64,000 bases of DNA from Geoglobus acetivorans (GCF_000789255.1 NZ_CP009552.1:1612001-1676000), one strand, 5' to 3'. Positions 50,767 through 61,498 are shown, counted from the first letter of the stretch. Made by a program: numbers and translations. The notes: generated from the letters alone by a model not told the origin.

Positions 50767-53048
50767 TGTACAGACTGATACATCCTGAACCGGAGGTTTA
50801 TGAAATTGATGTACTGAATGCGGACGATTCCCAGCTTGAGAAAATAAGCAATGATCTTGGACTGAATTTAAATCTGGACGAAATGCGTAAGGTTAAGGGC
50901 TATTTTGCCGAAAAAGGCAGAAATCCCACCGACATAGAGCTTCAGTCCATCGCCCAGGCATGGAGTGAGCATTGCTGTTATAAAAGCTCCAAGTACTACC
51001 TCAAAAAGTACCTGCTCGGTTACAGACCGGATTACGTTCTCTCCACAACAGATGATGCCGGAGTGGTTGAATTCGATGAGAATTATGCTTATGTGATTGG
51101 TTTCGAGAGCCACAATCACCCATCTGCAATTGAGCCGTACGGTGGGGCTGCAACCGGAATTGGCGGGATTCTGAGAGATGTTGTTTGCATGGGTGCCCAG
51201 CCTGTTGCGCTCATTGATCCGCTCTTTTTTGGTGAGCCCGATACAGCGCATGAGAACCTTCCAAAAGGGACGAAGCATCCTCTGTATCTTGTCTCCGGTG
51301 TTGTTGCCGGAATCAGAGATTACGGCAACAGGGTTGGAATCCCTACGGTTTCTGGAATGGTGTTCTTCGATAACAGCTACCTGACGAACTGCCTGGTTAA
51401 CGTTGGCTGTGTTGGAATTGCCAGAAAGGACAGAATAATCCCCAGCAGGGTTGGTGGTGTGGGAGAGGTCATAATCCTGGCAGGTGGGGCAACAGGGAGA
51501 GATGGAATTCACGGCGTAACCTTTGCGAGTGCTGAGCTGGACGAGACGAGCGAGGAGGTCTCCAGGAGCGCGGTTCAGCTCGGAAATCCCATAATGAAGG
51601 AACCTCTGATGCATGCATGCCTCGAAATCGTTGAAAAGGGGCTCGTGTCGGGAATGAAGGATCTTGGAGGGGGAGGGCTGAGCGGAGCGGTAGGAGAGAT
51701 GAGCCTTGCGGGGAACTGCGGAGCAAAGGTCTGGCTCGACAAGGTTCACCTGAAGGAAGAGGGAATGAAGCCCTGGGAAATATGGGTGAGCGAAAGTCAG
51801 GAAAGGATGCTCCTCTCCATAAAACCGCAGCATGTTGATGAGGTTCTCCACATCTTTGCAAAATGGGACGTTCCAGCCAGAATAATTGGAGTTACGACCG
51901 ATGACAGGAAGATGCGGGTATACTGGGGAGACAGGCTGATATACGACATGGACATCGAATTCGTCTCAAAAGGACCGGAATACTGCAGAACCTATGCTGC
52001 AAAAGAGCCAGAGAAAGAGTTTGGAGATGAGGTCAGGGATGCCGGGAACCATGAAGGTTTAATTCTGGAAATGCTTTCTCATCCCAACGTTGCAAGCAAG
52101 GAGTGGGTGATAAGGCAGTATGATCATGAGGTCAGGGCTGGGACGGCACTGAAACCCCTTCAGGGCGTTCTCGGACATGAGGGTCATGGTGATGCAGCCG
52201 TTATTAAGCCGACTGAGTCATTCAGGGGAATTGCGGTAACTGCCGATGTGAACCCGTGGATGACGGCTGTGGATCCATTCTGGGGTTCTGCAAGTTCCTT
52301 CGACGAGATGGTAAGGAATCTGGTTGCGGTGAACAGCAGACCACACAGCTTCGTTGACTGCCTCAATTTTGGGAATCCTGAGAAGCCTGATAGAATGGGA
52401 GAGTTCGTCGAGAGCGTCAGGGCACTGGGATGGATGTCAAAGGAGTTCGGAATGCCCGTTGTGAGTGGAAACGTGAGCTTTTACAATGAAACTCCTTACG
52501 GGGCAATAGCCCCGACTCCATCGCTGATCGGGGTTGGAATCGTGGAGGATGTGAGAAAGGCGGTGAGTGCGGACTTCAAGAACGAGGACAGTGCGATCAT
52601 CTTGGTTGGAGAGACTGAGAAGGAATTCGGGGGAAGCCTGTATTCGAAGATGACAGGAATGCAAAGCCCGAGAGTCCCGAGGACTGATCCCGGAAGGCTC
52701 AGAAAATATGTAAACGTGATGCTCGAGGCATTCTCGAAATTCAGAATCAGAGCGTGTCACGACGTCTCCATGGGTGGAGTGGCTGTTGCCCTCTCGGAAA
52801 TGGCATTTTCGGGGCAGATTGGTTTCAGGGTTGAGCTTGAGAATTACATAGAGCTTTTCAGCGAGAGCAACACCAGGTGGATTGTTGAGGGAGACGAGAG
52901 GCTGGTGGAATTTTTGCGGAGTAAGGGGATCAGTGCGAAAATCATCGGATACACGGGAGGGGATGCTCTTGATTACGGTATCGCCAGAGTTGATTTTGAC
53001 AGAGCCGAGAAGGCGTGGAGAGAGGGCTTTTCAAAATACATGGGGTGA
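50766..53048 (+). CDS. purL: FGAM synthase subunit PurL
   Basis: This 760-residue PurL makes FGAM from FGAR, ATP and ammonia. It has [58 protein letters not shown] and a second PurM-like half with [19 protein letters not shown]. The start ATG overlaps the purS stop. Confidence 0.96.
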   Translation: MYRLIHPEPEVYEIDVLNADDSQLEKISNDLGLNLNLDEMRKVKGYFAEKGRNPTDIELQSIAQAWSEHCCYKSSKYYLKKYLLGYRPDYVLSTTDDAGVVEFDENYAYVIGFESHNHPSAIEPYGGAATGIGGILRDVVCMGAQPVALIDPLFFGEPDTAHENLPKGTKHPLYLVSGVVAGIRDYGNRVGIPTVSGMVFFDNSYLTNCLVNVGCVGIARKDRIIPSRVGGVGEVIILAGGATGRDGIHGVTFASAELDETSEEVSRSAVQLGNPIMKEPLMHACLEIVEKGLVSGMKDLGGGGLSGAVGEMSLAGNCGAKVWLDKVHLKEEGMKPWEIWVSESQERMLLSIKPQHVDEVLHIFAKWDVPARIIGVTTDDRKMRVYWGDRLIYDMDIEFVSKGPEYCRTYAAKEPEKEFGDEVRDAGNHEGLILEMLSHPNVASKEWVIRQYDHEVRAGTALKPLQGVLGHEGHGDAAVIKPTESFRGIAVTADVNPWMTAVDPFWGSASSFDEMVRNLVAVNSRPHSFVDCLNFGNPEKPDRMGEFVESVRALGWMSKEFGMPVVSGNVSFYNETPYGAIAPTPSLIGVGIVEDVRKAVSADFKNEDSAIILVGETEKEFGGSLYSKMTGMQSPRVPRTDPGRLRKYVNVMLEAFSKFRIRACHDVSMGGVAVALSEMAFSGQIGFRVELENYIELFSESNTRWIVEGDERLVEFLRSKGISAKIIGYTGGDALDYGIARVDFDRAEKAWREGFSKYMG

Positions 53049-53053
53049 TTGAG

Positions 53054-53887
53054 ATGGACAGGGAGGAGATAAGAGTTGCAGTGCTGAGAATCGAGGGGAC
53101 GAACTGTGAGGACGAGACGGTCAGCGCATTCAGGGCACTGGGGGTTGAAGCTGAGGCGATCCATCTCAAGCAGTTTTACAGCGACATGATAAGAGATGAC
53201 GAGGCGAGGAATATATGGGACTACTCTGCAGTGGTTTTTCCGGGCGGATTTTCAGCGGGAGATTATGTTCGAGCCGGGGCGATTTTCTCTGCAAGGATTA
53301 AAAGCAAGCTGAGACACGATCTTGAACTTTTCATAAAGGAGGGCTATGCTGTCCTCGGTATATGCAATGGATTTCAGATACTGGTAGAGCTTGGCGCACT
53401 CCCAGGTTTTGACGAGGACAGGCCGGTGGCAGATAAGCCCCAAATGGCCCTTGCGATAAACGATTCGAGCAGGTTTGAGTGCAGGCAGAGCTACCTGAAA
53501 CATGAAAATTCCGGAAATTGTATTTTCACGAAGCTTTACCGCAAAAACGAGGTCGTTGTGTTCCCTGTTGCTCATGCCGAGGGCAAGGTTACGTTCCCTG
53601 TCGGAAGGGAGGAAGAATATCTCCAGCGGCTTGAGGAGAATGATCAGATCGTCTTCAGATATGTGGATGGTGCAGGAAATTACGCCGGCTATCCCTGGAA
53701 TCCCAACGGGAGCTTTTCGAACATCGCCGGAATATGCAACGTTAAGGGCAACGTTTTCGGATTGATGCCCCATCCCGAGAGGGTGATTCATCCCTGGCAG
53801 CACTCTGACTGGGCAAGAAGGCAGAGGAACGAGGGGGATGGGCTAAGGGTTTTCAAGAGCGTCATTGAATACCTTGAGAGGCTCTAA
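53054..53887 (+). CDS. purQ: FGAM synthase glutaminase subunit PurQ
   Basis: This 277-residue class I glutaminase has the nucleophile in VLGICNGFQILVELG, the oxyanion region FPGGFSAGDYVRAGAIFS, and His/Glu in FGLMPHPERVIH. It supplies ammonia to PurL. ATG 53054 has GGTGA at six bases and lies 5 bases after purL. Confidence 0.95.
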   Translation: MDREEIRVAVLRIEGTNCEDETVSAFRALGVEAEAIHLKQFYSDMIRDDEARNIWDYSAVVFPGGFSAGDYVRAGAIFSARIKSKLRHDLELFIKEGYAVLGICNGFQILVELGALPGFDEDRPVADKPQMALAINDSSRFECRQSYLKHENSGNCIFTKLYRKNEVVVFPVAHAEGKVTFPVGREEEYLQRLEENDQIVFRYVDGAGNYAGYPWNPNGSFSNIAGICNVKGNVFGLMPHPERVIHPWQHSDWARRQRNEGDGLRVFKSVIEYLERL

Positions 53888-53960
53888 TTCATTTTTTCAA
53901 TTAATCCATTCGGGAGTTAGCCGTATATATCTGAAGAAATTATTTTCAGATGGTGGTGAG

Positions 53961-54788
53961 ATGATACTTGTCAGGAGAGTGGATGGCTATGACAAAGCTG
54001 AAAGGTTCGTCAGAGAGGCCTTTGAACTCTTTGAACCAGAGTTTGAGCATGAGGTTCTGCTCAAGCCGAACTTTCTGAAGTTCAGTGATCCATCTAAGGG
54101 ATGCATAACTCATCCCGATGTCGTTAAGGCTGTTGCAGGGTATTTGAGTGGCCGCGGACACGATGTGATTATAGCTGAGGGAGGATTTTACAGGGAGGAT
54201 GCGGATAGGTGCTTCGATTCTTTCGGTCTGAGGGATTGCTGGAAGTGTGTAAACGTAAACACGCAGAAGCTCGTAAAGCTTGATGTGGGTGGGAAGGCTC
54301 TCAAAACAGTTGAAGCTGGAGAGATTGCTTTAAAGGCCATGAGATCGCCGTTTGTGAGCCTCCCCAAAATGAAGGTTCACACTCTTGCAACCGTAACCCT
54401 TGGAATAAAAAACAATATGGGCTTTTTGAAGAAACCCGCCTCGTACATGCACGTAAAAATAAATCAGAAGCTGGTGGATTTGCTGAAAATTCTCAAACCG
54501 GCGTTTGTAATCGCTGATGGTGTCATAGGTGGTGCTAACAGCGAGATGAACACCGAGCCTGTAAATCACGGCGTTATGGTTGCAGGAGACAATGTCATTG
54601 AAGTTGATGCTGTATGTGCATACCTCATGGGCTTCGAGCCGGAGAAGATTGGCCATATAAGAAAAGCGGCAGAGGAATTTGGAGTTGACCTGAAAAATAT
54701 GGAAGTTCAGGGGGACGATATTGAGAGTCTCAGGGTGAACTATAAAAGGAACTTTCTGGGACGGATAGCGGGGCATTTGGCGTGGTGA
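53961..54788 (+). CDS. DUF362 family protein
   Basis: This 275-residue protein has VLLKPNFLKFSDPSKGCITH, DVIIAEGGFYREDADRCFDS, LPKMKVHTLATVTLGIKNNM and ADGVIGGANSEMNTEPVNHG, the DUF362 pattern. Homologues are often fused to ferredoxin domains; here none is present. The function is unknown. GGTGGTGAG precedes ATG 53961, and moeA follows 4 bases after the stop. Confidence 0.85.
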   Translation: MILVRRVDGYDKAERFVREAFELFEPEFEHEVLLKPNFLKFSDPSKGCITHPDVVKAVAGYLSGRGHDVIIAEGGFYREDADRCFDSFGLRDCWKCVNVNTQKLVKLDVGGKALKTVEAGEIALKAMRSPFVSLPKMKVHTLATVTLGIKNNMGFLKKPASYMHVKINQKLVDLLKILKPAFVIADGVIGGANSEMNTEPVNHGVMVAGDNVIEVDAVCAYLMGFEPEKIGHIRKAAEEFGVDLKNMEVQGDDIESLRVNYKRNFLGRIAGHLAW

Positions 54789-54792
54789 TCTG

Positions 54793-56400
54793 ATGAGGCG
54801 GCTGATTGAGGCGGAGGAGGCAAAGAGAATCCTTTCGCAGGTCAGAATAGGTTACGATGTCGAGGAGCTTTCAATACTGGATGCGGTTGGGAAAGTGGCT
54901 GCCGAGAACGTGTTTTCCCCCATAAACCTCCCGCCTTTCAGCAGATCCCTGAGGGATGGTTATGCAGTCATGAGCGAGGATGTTTTCAATGCAACTGAAC
55001 TGAACCCTGTAAAACTCGAAGTAGTGGGCAGGATCAATGCCGGTGAGGACAAAAGGTTAAGGATAGAGCATGGTAAGGCCGTGGAGGTTGCCACCGGGGC
55101 AGTTATGCCCGAAAATGCTGATTCGGTCGTGATGGTGGAGAACACGTTTCAGGAGGGAAACACGGTTTTCGTAAAAAAAGCCGTCTCTCCCAAGGAGAAC
55201 GTCATGCTTGAGGGGGCAGACATCCAGCAGGGAGAACTTCTGCTGCGGGAGGGGGAGGTCATTGATGGAATCAGGGCAGGATTGCTTGCAGGTGTTGGGA
55301 TTGGGACTGTGAGAGTAAAGAGCATGAGAATCGGAATAATATCGACGGGAGATGAGCTTGTAGAACCTGGAAAACCTCTTTCTCCGGGAAAAATTTACGA
55401 CGTGAACAGCTACACTCTCTACAGTGAGGTTAGGAATCTGGGAGCCGAGCCTGTTCTTTTCGGGATTGTGGGGGATTCAATGGATGAGCTTGAAAGTTCT
55501 TTAACAGCCGCCGCTGAAAAATGCCATGCGATAGTCACATCCGGCTCTACCTCAGCCGGAAAGGGTGATCTGCTTTACAGGATTGCGGAAAGCCGGGGTG
55601 AGATGGTCTTTCACGGTGTGAGGGTTAAGCCGGGCAAGCCTTTTTTCTATGCTGAATTCGAGGGCAGACCTTTATTTGGCCTGCCGGGATTCCCTACCTC
55701 GTGCCTGACAATCTTCAGGGAGTTCGTGTCGGATGTTATAGCCAGAAATCTTGGCTACCAGCTTAAGCCGAAAACGCTGCGGGGGTTTGTGGCCAGGAGG
55801 ATCTACTCCGAGGGTAGGAGAGAGCTCTTACCTGTTTTTGTCGCAGGAAACAGAATTTTCCCTGTGGAGAAAGGTTCGGGAGCGATAACATCTCTTAGCG
55901 AAGCGACGGCCTATCTTGAGATTGAGGAGGGTGAGGAAATCATTGAAAAAGGTTCGGAGAGGGAGGTAAAGATTTTTGGAGAAGTCTATGACTATGTTTT
56001 CGGCGGACTGGATGTGATGGATCTGATTGAGGTTGAGGGCAGGGTTAAAAGAGCTTACGTGAAGCCAGAGCTTGCCGCACTCGAATTTGCAAGGAAGAAT
56101 TTTGATGCCGTCTTTCTCAGAGGTGATAGTTTTTCGGTTGAGTATGGTTTTGCGGGCAGAGATGGTAAGGTGGGGGCGGTGTCGGGCTATGGAATGGAGG
56201 CCGATTTCATGGCGAGAAACCATGTGCAGCTCATCAATCTGCTGAAAGCGGGAGCTGTGGATGGGGCATACCTTCTGAAGCCCTTTGCGGATAAGCACGG
56301 CATTGAGATTGAAATCGTTGGAGAAGTGGGTCTGGGGTTCAGGGCAATAGAGGAGCTGGAAGAACCGATAAGGCGTCAGATCGACCTTCTCACGAAATAA
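54793..56400 (+). CDS. moeA: molybdopterin molybdenumtransferase MoeA with extra C-terminal domain
   Basis: MoeA inserts molybdenum or tungsten into molybdopterin. Residues 1-400 hold the family set: PPFSRSLRDGYAVMS, VATGAVMPENADSVVMVE, GIISTGDELVEPGKPLSPGK, TSGSTSAGKGDLLYR and LFGLPGFPTSCLTIF. About 130 further residues follow (from about VYDYVFGGLDVMDLIEVEGR), shorter than the periplasmic-binding-like domain often fused to archaeal MoeA. The 3' end overlaps the convergent gene by 25 bases. Confidence 0.92.
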   Translation: MRRLIEAEEAKRILSQVRIGYDVEELSILDAVGKVAAENVFSPINLPPFSRSLRDGYAVMSEDVFNATELNPVKLEVVGRINAGEDKRLRIEHGKAVEVATGAVMPENADSVVMVENTFQEGNTVFVKKAVSPKENVMLEGADIQQGELLLREGEVIDGIRAGLLAGVGIGTVRVKSMRIGIISTGDELVEPGKPLSPGKIYDVNSYTLYSEVRNLGAEPVLFGIVGDSMDELESSLTAAAEKCHAIVTSGSTSAGKGDLLYRIAESRGEMVFHGVRVKPGKPFFYAEFEGRPLFGLPGFPTSCLTIFREFVSDVIARNLGYQLKPKTLRGFVARRIYSEGRRELLPVFVAGNRIFPVEKGSGAITSLSEATAYLEIEEGEEIIEKGSEREVKIFGEVYDYVFGGLDVMDLIEVEGRVKRAYVKPELAALEFARKNFDAVFLRGDSFSVEYGFAGRDGKVGAVSGYGMEADFMARNHVQLINLLKAGAVDGAYLLKPFADKHGIEIEIVGEVGLGFRAIEELEEPIRRQIDLLTK

Positions 56401-57746
56401 AACGCAATCAGGAATGTGAAGCCAAGTAGCGAGAGCGATACTATGGGGCTGATCTCAGCCCTTCTTTCCCAGTCACCCTCAAAAACTTCTTTCATGAATT
56501 CACTCACATCCTGGCTTTCTATCACCACCGCAATTTCCCTGTTGAGCTTCAACCCGTATTTGTTGAAATTTGCGGAAGTTACGAGGACCTTCCCTTCGGT
56601 AATCAGATACTTGCCATGAAGCTCATCGAATTCCGGAGACCTCACGATTCTGGCTGAAACGTTCGGAATGCTGTTCAGAAACTCTACAACCTCTCTGTTT
56701 CTATCGTAATCGTTCAGCATCACCCTGACCTCGTGCTTTTCCGATGCATTGATGATGGCGTTCAGAAGTGGCGATTCGTCTGAAAACCATTCAAAATCGA
56801 TGTACGGGACGGCGATGTAAAGGAAGCCTTCAGAACTCTCTATGAAATCGAAGACCGGATTGGAATCGGGGAGGACGTGAAGCTCGACATAACCCTCAAA
56901 CTGCAGCTCTTTCCCTTTTCCCTCGCTGTAATCTCCTTCCACGTCAGATACCCTTCCGGGTTTTGTTTCGTATTTGAGGTCGTTTCTGAAAACTTTTTCA
57001 AGGAATCTTGAAAACTTTGAACTGTAAAGCTCAACGATAATTCCTCTGTTGTCCCACTTCCAGTTTTCTGTGGTTATTACTGTCCTGTTCCCCACAACAG
57101 CAAACTTGTAATGAAAGTTCCTGTAAGACCCCTCGAGGAAGTGGAAGCGGTATTTTTTCGCAAGTGCAATTTCCTCTGATGGCAGGCCCCCGACAGGACT
57201 CGCATCGACGATGAACTCAAAATCACCTCTGAAGCTGTCTCTGGTTACGGTGTACGATGCAACAATTCCCTCTCCCTCCAGAACGTATTTTGCCGGGGTT
57301 ATGATTATCCTGCCCTTGACAAAATCCGATTCAGGTTTAAAGCTGCTCCAGTCCTCGTATCTGAAGTCCCATCCATTCTCTGTTTTGAAATAGACCACTC
57401 CGGGGTCTCTGTATTCTTCACTCCAGTCGAAACTTATGGCCTTGCTGTCACAGAGCAGCACAACCTCCTCACCGCTGTTGGAGAGCCTGATACCATCAAA
57501 ATCAGGCTCAAATCCGTAATACTGCCTGAATGCGGTTTTGTTGTTTGCGATGTAGTGAACACCTTTGCTCAGGTTGAATGTGCTTTCGTGGTCTGTCAGC
57601 GTACAGTTTTGGCTGCACTCAACCTTGACGTATTCCCTGCCGTCATCTCCGTATGGATTGGGCAGCACTTCGAGAATTTCACAGGCTGAGGTTTTGAAAA
57701 TCATCAGAAAAAGGAGTATGGCTGCTGCAAACTCAGCCAATTTCAT
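56376..57746 (-). CDS. surface protein with lamin-tail and phospholipase D-like domains
   Basis: This 456-residue protein has a signal peptide (1-21) and a lamin-tail-like domain (about 22-110, [35 protein letters not shown]). Two PLD-type halves have motifs [19 protein letters not shown] and [19 protein letters not shown], and a C-terminal helix ([17 protein letters not shown]) ends in RRSI. H-x-K is present in both halves but the following Asp is Asn and Glu, so the catalytic type is uncertain. It faces the cell exterior. Confidence 0.75.
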   Translation of the reverse strand: MKLAEFAAAILLFLMIFKTSACEILEVLPNPYGDDGREYVKVECSQNCTLTDHESTFNLSKGVHYIANNKTAFRQYYGFEPDFDGIRLSNSGEEVVLLCDSKAISFDWSEEYRDPGVVYFKTENGWDFRYEDWSSFKPESDFVKGRIIITPAKYVLEGEGIVASYTVTRDSFRGDFEFIVDASPVGGLPSEEIALAKKYRFHFLEGSYRNFHYKFAVVGNRTVITTENWKWDNRGIIVELYSSKFSRFLEKVFRNDLKYETKPGRVSDVEGDYSEGKGKELQFEGYVELHVLPDSNPVFDFIESSEGFLYIAVPYIDFEWFSDESPLLNAIINASEKHEVRVMLNDYDRNREVVEFLNSIPNVSARIVRSPEFDELHGKYLITEGKVLVTSANFNKYGLKLNREIAVVIESQDVSEFMKEVFEGDWERRAEISPIVSLSLLGFTFLIAFYFVRRSI

Positions 57747-58650
57747 TCCTCAGCTCTCCCATGGTTGCGTAACGTTCAGCAACAACATCGTGCTGATGGA
57801 TGCTCTCCTCGTTTATCTGCCGGAAATAAAGGATGGCATCATCCGGAGCATCCGAAAACTTTTCAACCGCTTTTTTCGCCATGAGTCTAACAGCGTCCTC
57901 AACAAATCGGGGGTTGAAGTGGGCTTCCTTTACCACTTCAAGCTCGTCACTCCTCTTGAGGATTTCGTAAATTTCGTGACTCATTCCGGATTTTGCCACC
58001 TCTATTATTTCCTCGATCCTGGGTCTGAAGTCCTCCCTTACTTCCACCTTGACAAAACCCCGTCCGCGCTGGTTGTGGGAAGCGAACGGGATTATTTTCA
58101 TGATTTCAGTTATCTGGTGTGCTGTGAAGCCTGCTTTCTCGAGCTGCTCTGCTGTGTAGGCTCTCACAAGCTCCTGAGCACACGGACAGACCGTGATGCC
58201 GTAAACTTCTGCCCCCACGAACAGCTTTTTACTTCCATTCCTCCGCTTAACTGCCTCGCTGTATATCCTCACCACCTCCTGAGTTTTCTGATTTGAGGCA
58301 GGAGTTCGCTTCCTCAGTATGTATTCTGCCTCCATCAGGACCTCCGCTTTTGTTGCATACTCATGTCTCTTGAGCAGCTCGTCCACGATCCTCTCATTGA
58401 GTTCTTCTATGTTCTCAACAGGATTTCGTGTGAGGTTCTCGATGACCTCATCGACAGCCTCAAAATTTCTGCTCAAATTGACCCCCTTCCTCGTAGACGG
58501 CAGGTCAACGAACACCTCAAAAGTGGCTATCAGGATTACGGGTCTTTTGCCTTCTCTCTTCACCTGCACGAGCTTTCTTATGCCCTTGGCTCCCACTCTG
58601 CTGAGGCCAAGTTCAATTTCGGGTTTTGAGAGCTGGACATCCGGGAGCAT
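57733..58650 (-). CDS. mptA: GTP cyclohydrolase MptA
   Basis: MptA (GTP cyclohydrolase IV, FolE2 family) makes the first methanopterin intermediate from GTP. The 305-residue protein has [58 protein letters not shown] and [19 protein letters not shown] with the expected metal residues. It starts upstream of the PLD gene and overlaps it by 14 bases. Confidence 0.93.
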   Translation of the reverse strand: MLPDVQLSKPEIELGLSRVGAKGIRKLVQVKREGKRPVILIATFEVFVDLPSTRKGVNLSRNFEAVDEVIENLTRNPVENIEELNERIVDELLKRHEYATKAEVLMEAEYILRKRTPASNQKTQEVVRIYSEAVKRRNGSKKLFVGAEVYGITVCPCAQELVRAYTAEQLEKAGFTAHQITEIMKIIPFASHNQRGRGFVKVEVREDFRPRIEEIIEVAKSGMSHEIYEILKRSDELEVVKEAHFNPRFVEDAVRLMAKKAVEKFSDAPDDAILYFRQINEESIHQHDVVAERYATMGELRNEIG

Positions 58651-58757
58651 TATAAGGGTTGCTAAACCCCGAAAGGTTAAAATCTTTGCTATTTATTCTA
58701 AAATAATAACTGACCTGTTACATCTGTGATGTGCATTTATCTATATTCTGCAGACTT

Positions 58758-58773
58758 CACCGGCAATCCGGTG
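58758..58773. promoter_or_regulatory. inverted repeat before the pilin promoter
   Basis: CACCGG and CCGGTG flank a four-base centre, 20 bases upstream of the pilin TATA (TTTAAATATTTG, about 58793-58803). It could be a regulator site or the end of an RNA hairpin. Confidence 0.35.
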
Positions 58774-58842
58774 ATGATAATGATGGGAAAAGTTTAAATA
58801 TTTGTTGGTTACACATTTACTCTTGCAGAAGAGGTGATGCGA

Positions 58843-59406
58843 ATGAAACTGTTTAGGGACGAGAAGGGTGTATCGCCTGTTATAGGCGTAATTTTAATGG
58901 TGGCAATAACGGTTATACTGGCGGCAGTGATTGCGAGCTTTGTGTTCGGACTGGGAAGCAAGGCACCAAAGAGTGCTCCGCAGGCGAGTTTGGTTGCTAG
59001 TGCAGATGCGGATGCTACTATAAATAATCAAGAAGTAGATTATGTTCTGATAGATCATCAAGGTGGAGAAAATATTCCGTGGAAAGATATTAAAATTATT
59101 CTGGAAAGCGGATCTAACAAAATCAGTTTATCTAATGATGGCGTGTCTGGTAGTGTTAGTGGCGTGACAATCACACAGTTAGTCACTACCGAAAATCAGG
59201 TTGCAAATAAAACTGCATTCTGGATAACAGATGAAATAGGTACTGCTAATGAGTTTTGGGAGCCTGGTGAAAAGCTTAAAATCGGTCTTGGAGATAATTC
59301 TTCTGCAGGATTCGACTTTTTCAAGTCTGGCGAGACAGTAACCATCAAAATACTCCACACGCCAAGCAACCAGCTTATCCTAAGCACACAGGTGCCAGCA
59401 CAGTAA
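58843..59406 (+). CDS. archaeal type IV pilin
   Basis: This 187-residue protein starts MKLFRDEKGVSPVIGVILMV, a class III signal peptide cut between K and G, then a hydrophobic helix (VAITVILAAVIASFVFGLG), as in DUF1628 pilins. The rest is a polar, Gly/Ser/Asn-rich beta domain. ATG 58843 has GAGGTGA at five bases. No pilus ATPase or platform gene is nearby, so assembly proteins are encoded elsewhere. Confidence 0.88.
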   Translation: MKLFRDEKGVSPVIGVILMVAITVILAAVIASFVFGLGSKAPKSAPQASLVASADADATINNQEVDYVLIDHQGGENIPWKDIKIILESGSNKISLSNDGVSGSVSGVTITQLVTTENQVANKTAFWITDEIGTANEFWEPGEKLKIGLGDNSSAGFDFFKSGETVTIKILHTPSNQLILSTQVPAQ

Positions 59407-60063
59407 AGCAAAAATAGTATCCCTGATCTTTTTATTTTTTGCAGTCTGTTTTGTAATTTTCATGGCTTTGTTGCAATTTTTCGAGATGAAAAGGAGGAAT
59501 TGGAAAGCAGAGTGGATAAGCATGCACTTTTAACAGATAAATGCTAAAGTTGGTGGCAAGAATGGTAATGTTTCTCCCTTTTACTGACGTTTTTTTAAGT
59601 ATTCTGGATTTTTTCTGGAAAGGGTAATCAAATCTAAAAACCTTGGTATGGTTGTTATGTAACCTTTTGCTGGATTTTCTGCTGTATTGGCGATGCGTTT
59701 TTCCGGAGTCGGTAGTTTCCCCAGCTTCACTGTTCAGATTCTATCCGGACTCTTCAACTCAATCTCTTTCTCAGTCAATCCTATCCACAAACAACAGACG
59801 ATCCAGTACTCTCACGCAAAGAGGTATTAATAATCCCCTGTGCAAAAGAAACAGAGCAGTATTCCTAAAATTTTCTGAGGGGTGACACAAACCTTTCCGG
59901 TGGTTTCAAGGCATATACTGCTTTCAGTACTGCGCAATGCGTACGGATACCATTGTTTTTCCACCGAGATTGAACGAGTTAGAGTCAAACACTCATATCT
60001 GCTCTGCAGTTCGATCCGGAACTCACGAAAACGTCTAAATCTAATTGAGACAAATTTCGCTAT
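59407..60063. other. 657-base region without a recognised gene
   Basis: The stretch is AT-rich at first (T-runs near 59580-59630) and has only short, unconvincing reading frames, none with a credible ribosome site or family. It separates the pilin gene from the toxin-antitoxin island and may be degraded coding sequence. Confidence 0.5.
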
Positions 60064-60273
60064 ATGGTTAAAACAGTCACAATTCAGCTACCTGACTGGA
60101 TTGATGAAGAGAGGCTCGGAAAAGCCATAGCTCAGGCGATCTCAAAAATCACGTCTGCAAAAGAGGTGTCTGTAGACGAGCTGGGAGAAATTCTGGGAGT
60201 GAAGCCTGAAGATCTTACAGAAGAGATTGATGTTGAAAATATCGTGGAATTGAGAAAAAATGGGAAAGATTGA
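60064..60273 (+). CDS. antitoxin-like protein of a broken VapBC pair
   Basis: This 69-residue protein starts MVKTVTIQLPDWIDEERLGK and has a C-terminal ELGEILGVKPEDLTEEIDVE. N-terminal beta strand plus helices is typical of archaeal VapB-like antitoxins. Its end abuts a PIN gene that is now broken, so it is an orphan. Confidence 0.65.
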   Translation: MVKTVTIQLPDWIDEERLGKAIAQAISKITSAKEVSVDELGEILGVKPEDLTEEIDVENIVELRKNGKD

Positions 60274-60274
60274 G

Positions 60275-60621
60275 ATGGTAGTGCTGGACACAAATGTTGT
60301 GATAGGACTTGTCAAAAACAAAAAAGAGATTGAAGACAACATAACGGCTGTTACTTTTGTGGAGTTTCCACGTATTGTGTAATATAAAAAATTCAGTGGA
60401 AAAATTCTGTTTCCGGATGTGGATGATTTTGTGCTGGTTCATAAAATTCAGAGCGACCTTTTAAAGGCTGGCAGGGCAAAAGCCTTTGCAGACTTGCTGA
60501 TAGCCCCAATCTGCATAAACAGAAAAGAAGCATTGATATCCACACCGATTTTTTAGACATATCTGAGGTGTCGGAATTAGAAGTTAAAATCGTTCAGTCC
60601 AATAGGAGATTGTCAAACTAA
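60275..60621 (+). pseudogene. PIN-domain toxin (VapC) remnant
   Basis: The start MVVLDTNVVIGLVKNKKEIE is a PIN N-terminus. An in-frame TAA follows FVEFPRIV at about 60380. The same frame resumes with YKKFSGKILFPDVDDFVLVH and FADLLIAPICIN, the second acidic motif. The expected C-terminus (DIHTDFLDISEV) is in another frame, so there is at least one nonsense change and one frameshift. Confidence 0.8.
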
Positions 60622-60760
60622 CACTCCCCGATTTTATAGCATACCAAAAACTCTCCAGCCAGCTTTGCACAGAGTCAAAAGAAACTGAATGTTCGGCAAA
60701 GAGCCCTCACAAGCAACTGCCCCAAAACTCTTTAAACTTTCAAATTTAAATTAAGTCTGG

Positions 60761-61087
60761 ATGGAAAAGGAGCTGAAGGTAATTAAAGAGGTTATTCTCG
60801 AAATTGCTGAAGAACATGGAATTGAGGTAGAGAAGGTTGTTTTATTCGGCTCAAGGGCGAGGGGAGACTTCAAAGAAGATTCAGACTGGGATATCTTGAT
60901 TGTGACAAACGAAAGGCTTGACAAAAATGCGAAGAGTAAATTCATACTCGAGGTTAGGAGAGAGATCGTGTGGAAGCTGGAGGTTCCCGTTGATGTTATT
61001 GTGGTTGACAGTAATAAGTACGGCGAGTACGAGCAGGTTTACGGTTCGGTGATCGGACAAGCAGCAAGCGAAGGGATTACGGTATGA
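60761..61087 (+). CDS. MNT-type nucleotidyltransferase
   Basis: This 108-residue protein has VVLFGSRARGDFKEDSDWDI, an intact GS-x10-DxD motif, and ends with the usual VPVDVIVVDSNKYGEYEQVY. It is the antitoxin half of a HEPN/MNT pair; its partner, overlapping by ATGA, is broken. A TATA-like CTTTAAAC region lies about 30 bases upstream. Confidence 0.8.
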   Translation: MEKELKVIKEVILEIAEEHGIEVEKVVLFGSRARGDFKEDSDWDILIVTNERLDKNAKSKFILEVRREIVWKLEVPVDVIVVDSNKYGEYEQVYGSVIGQAASEGITV

Positions 61088-61493
61088 GGAAGGAGGTTGT
61101 GGAGCAAACCAGAAGATGGCTGGAAAAAAAGCGGATAGAGATATAACCGCAGCGGAGAAACTATTTGAAGCTGACATTTACGATTACTCCCTGTTCCATT
61201 CTCAGCAGGCAATTGAATAGTTTCTGAAAGCTTTTTTGACTTACCGAAACAGACCCTTCAGAAAAACCCACGATGTAACGTTGTTGCTCAAGCTCTGCAT
61301 AGATATCGATGAAAGTTTCAAACAGCTTCTTGAAGCTGAAGTGGACAAGCTGTATCCCAAAGCCGTCGAAGTAAGATATCCGGAAGTGGAATACGATGTT
61401 TCATTCGAGGAGGCTAAAGAAGCAATAGAACTGGCAGAAAAAGTAAAGGATTTCGTCTTGAAAAAGCTTAATATTAATGACAGCCAAGGGTAG
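61084..61493 (+). pseudogene. HEPN toxin remnant
   Basis: It starts MRKEVVEQTRRWLEKK, then breaks at a run of seven A (61124-61130) into another frame reading ADRDITAAEKLFEADIYDYS and FHSQQAIE. A TAG at 61218-61220 interrupts before FLKAFLTYRNRPFRKTHDVT and the C-terminal AIELAEKVKDFVLKKLNIND. Both a frameshift and a nonsense codon are present. Confidence 0.85.
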
Positions 61494-61498
61494 GCCAG

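Noticed and set aside
59643-60130. Two short frames before the antitoxin gene, considered as a transposase remnant
   Set aside because: No DDE, Zn-finger or terminal inverted-repeat pattern could be seen; left as unrecognised DNA.
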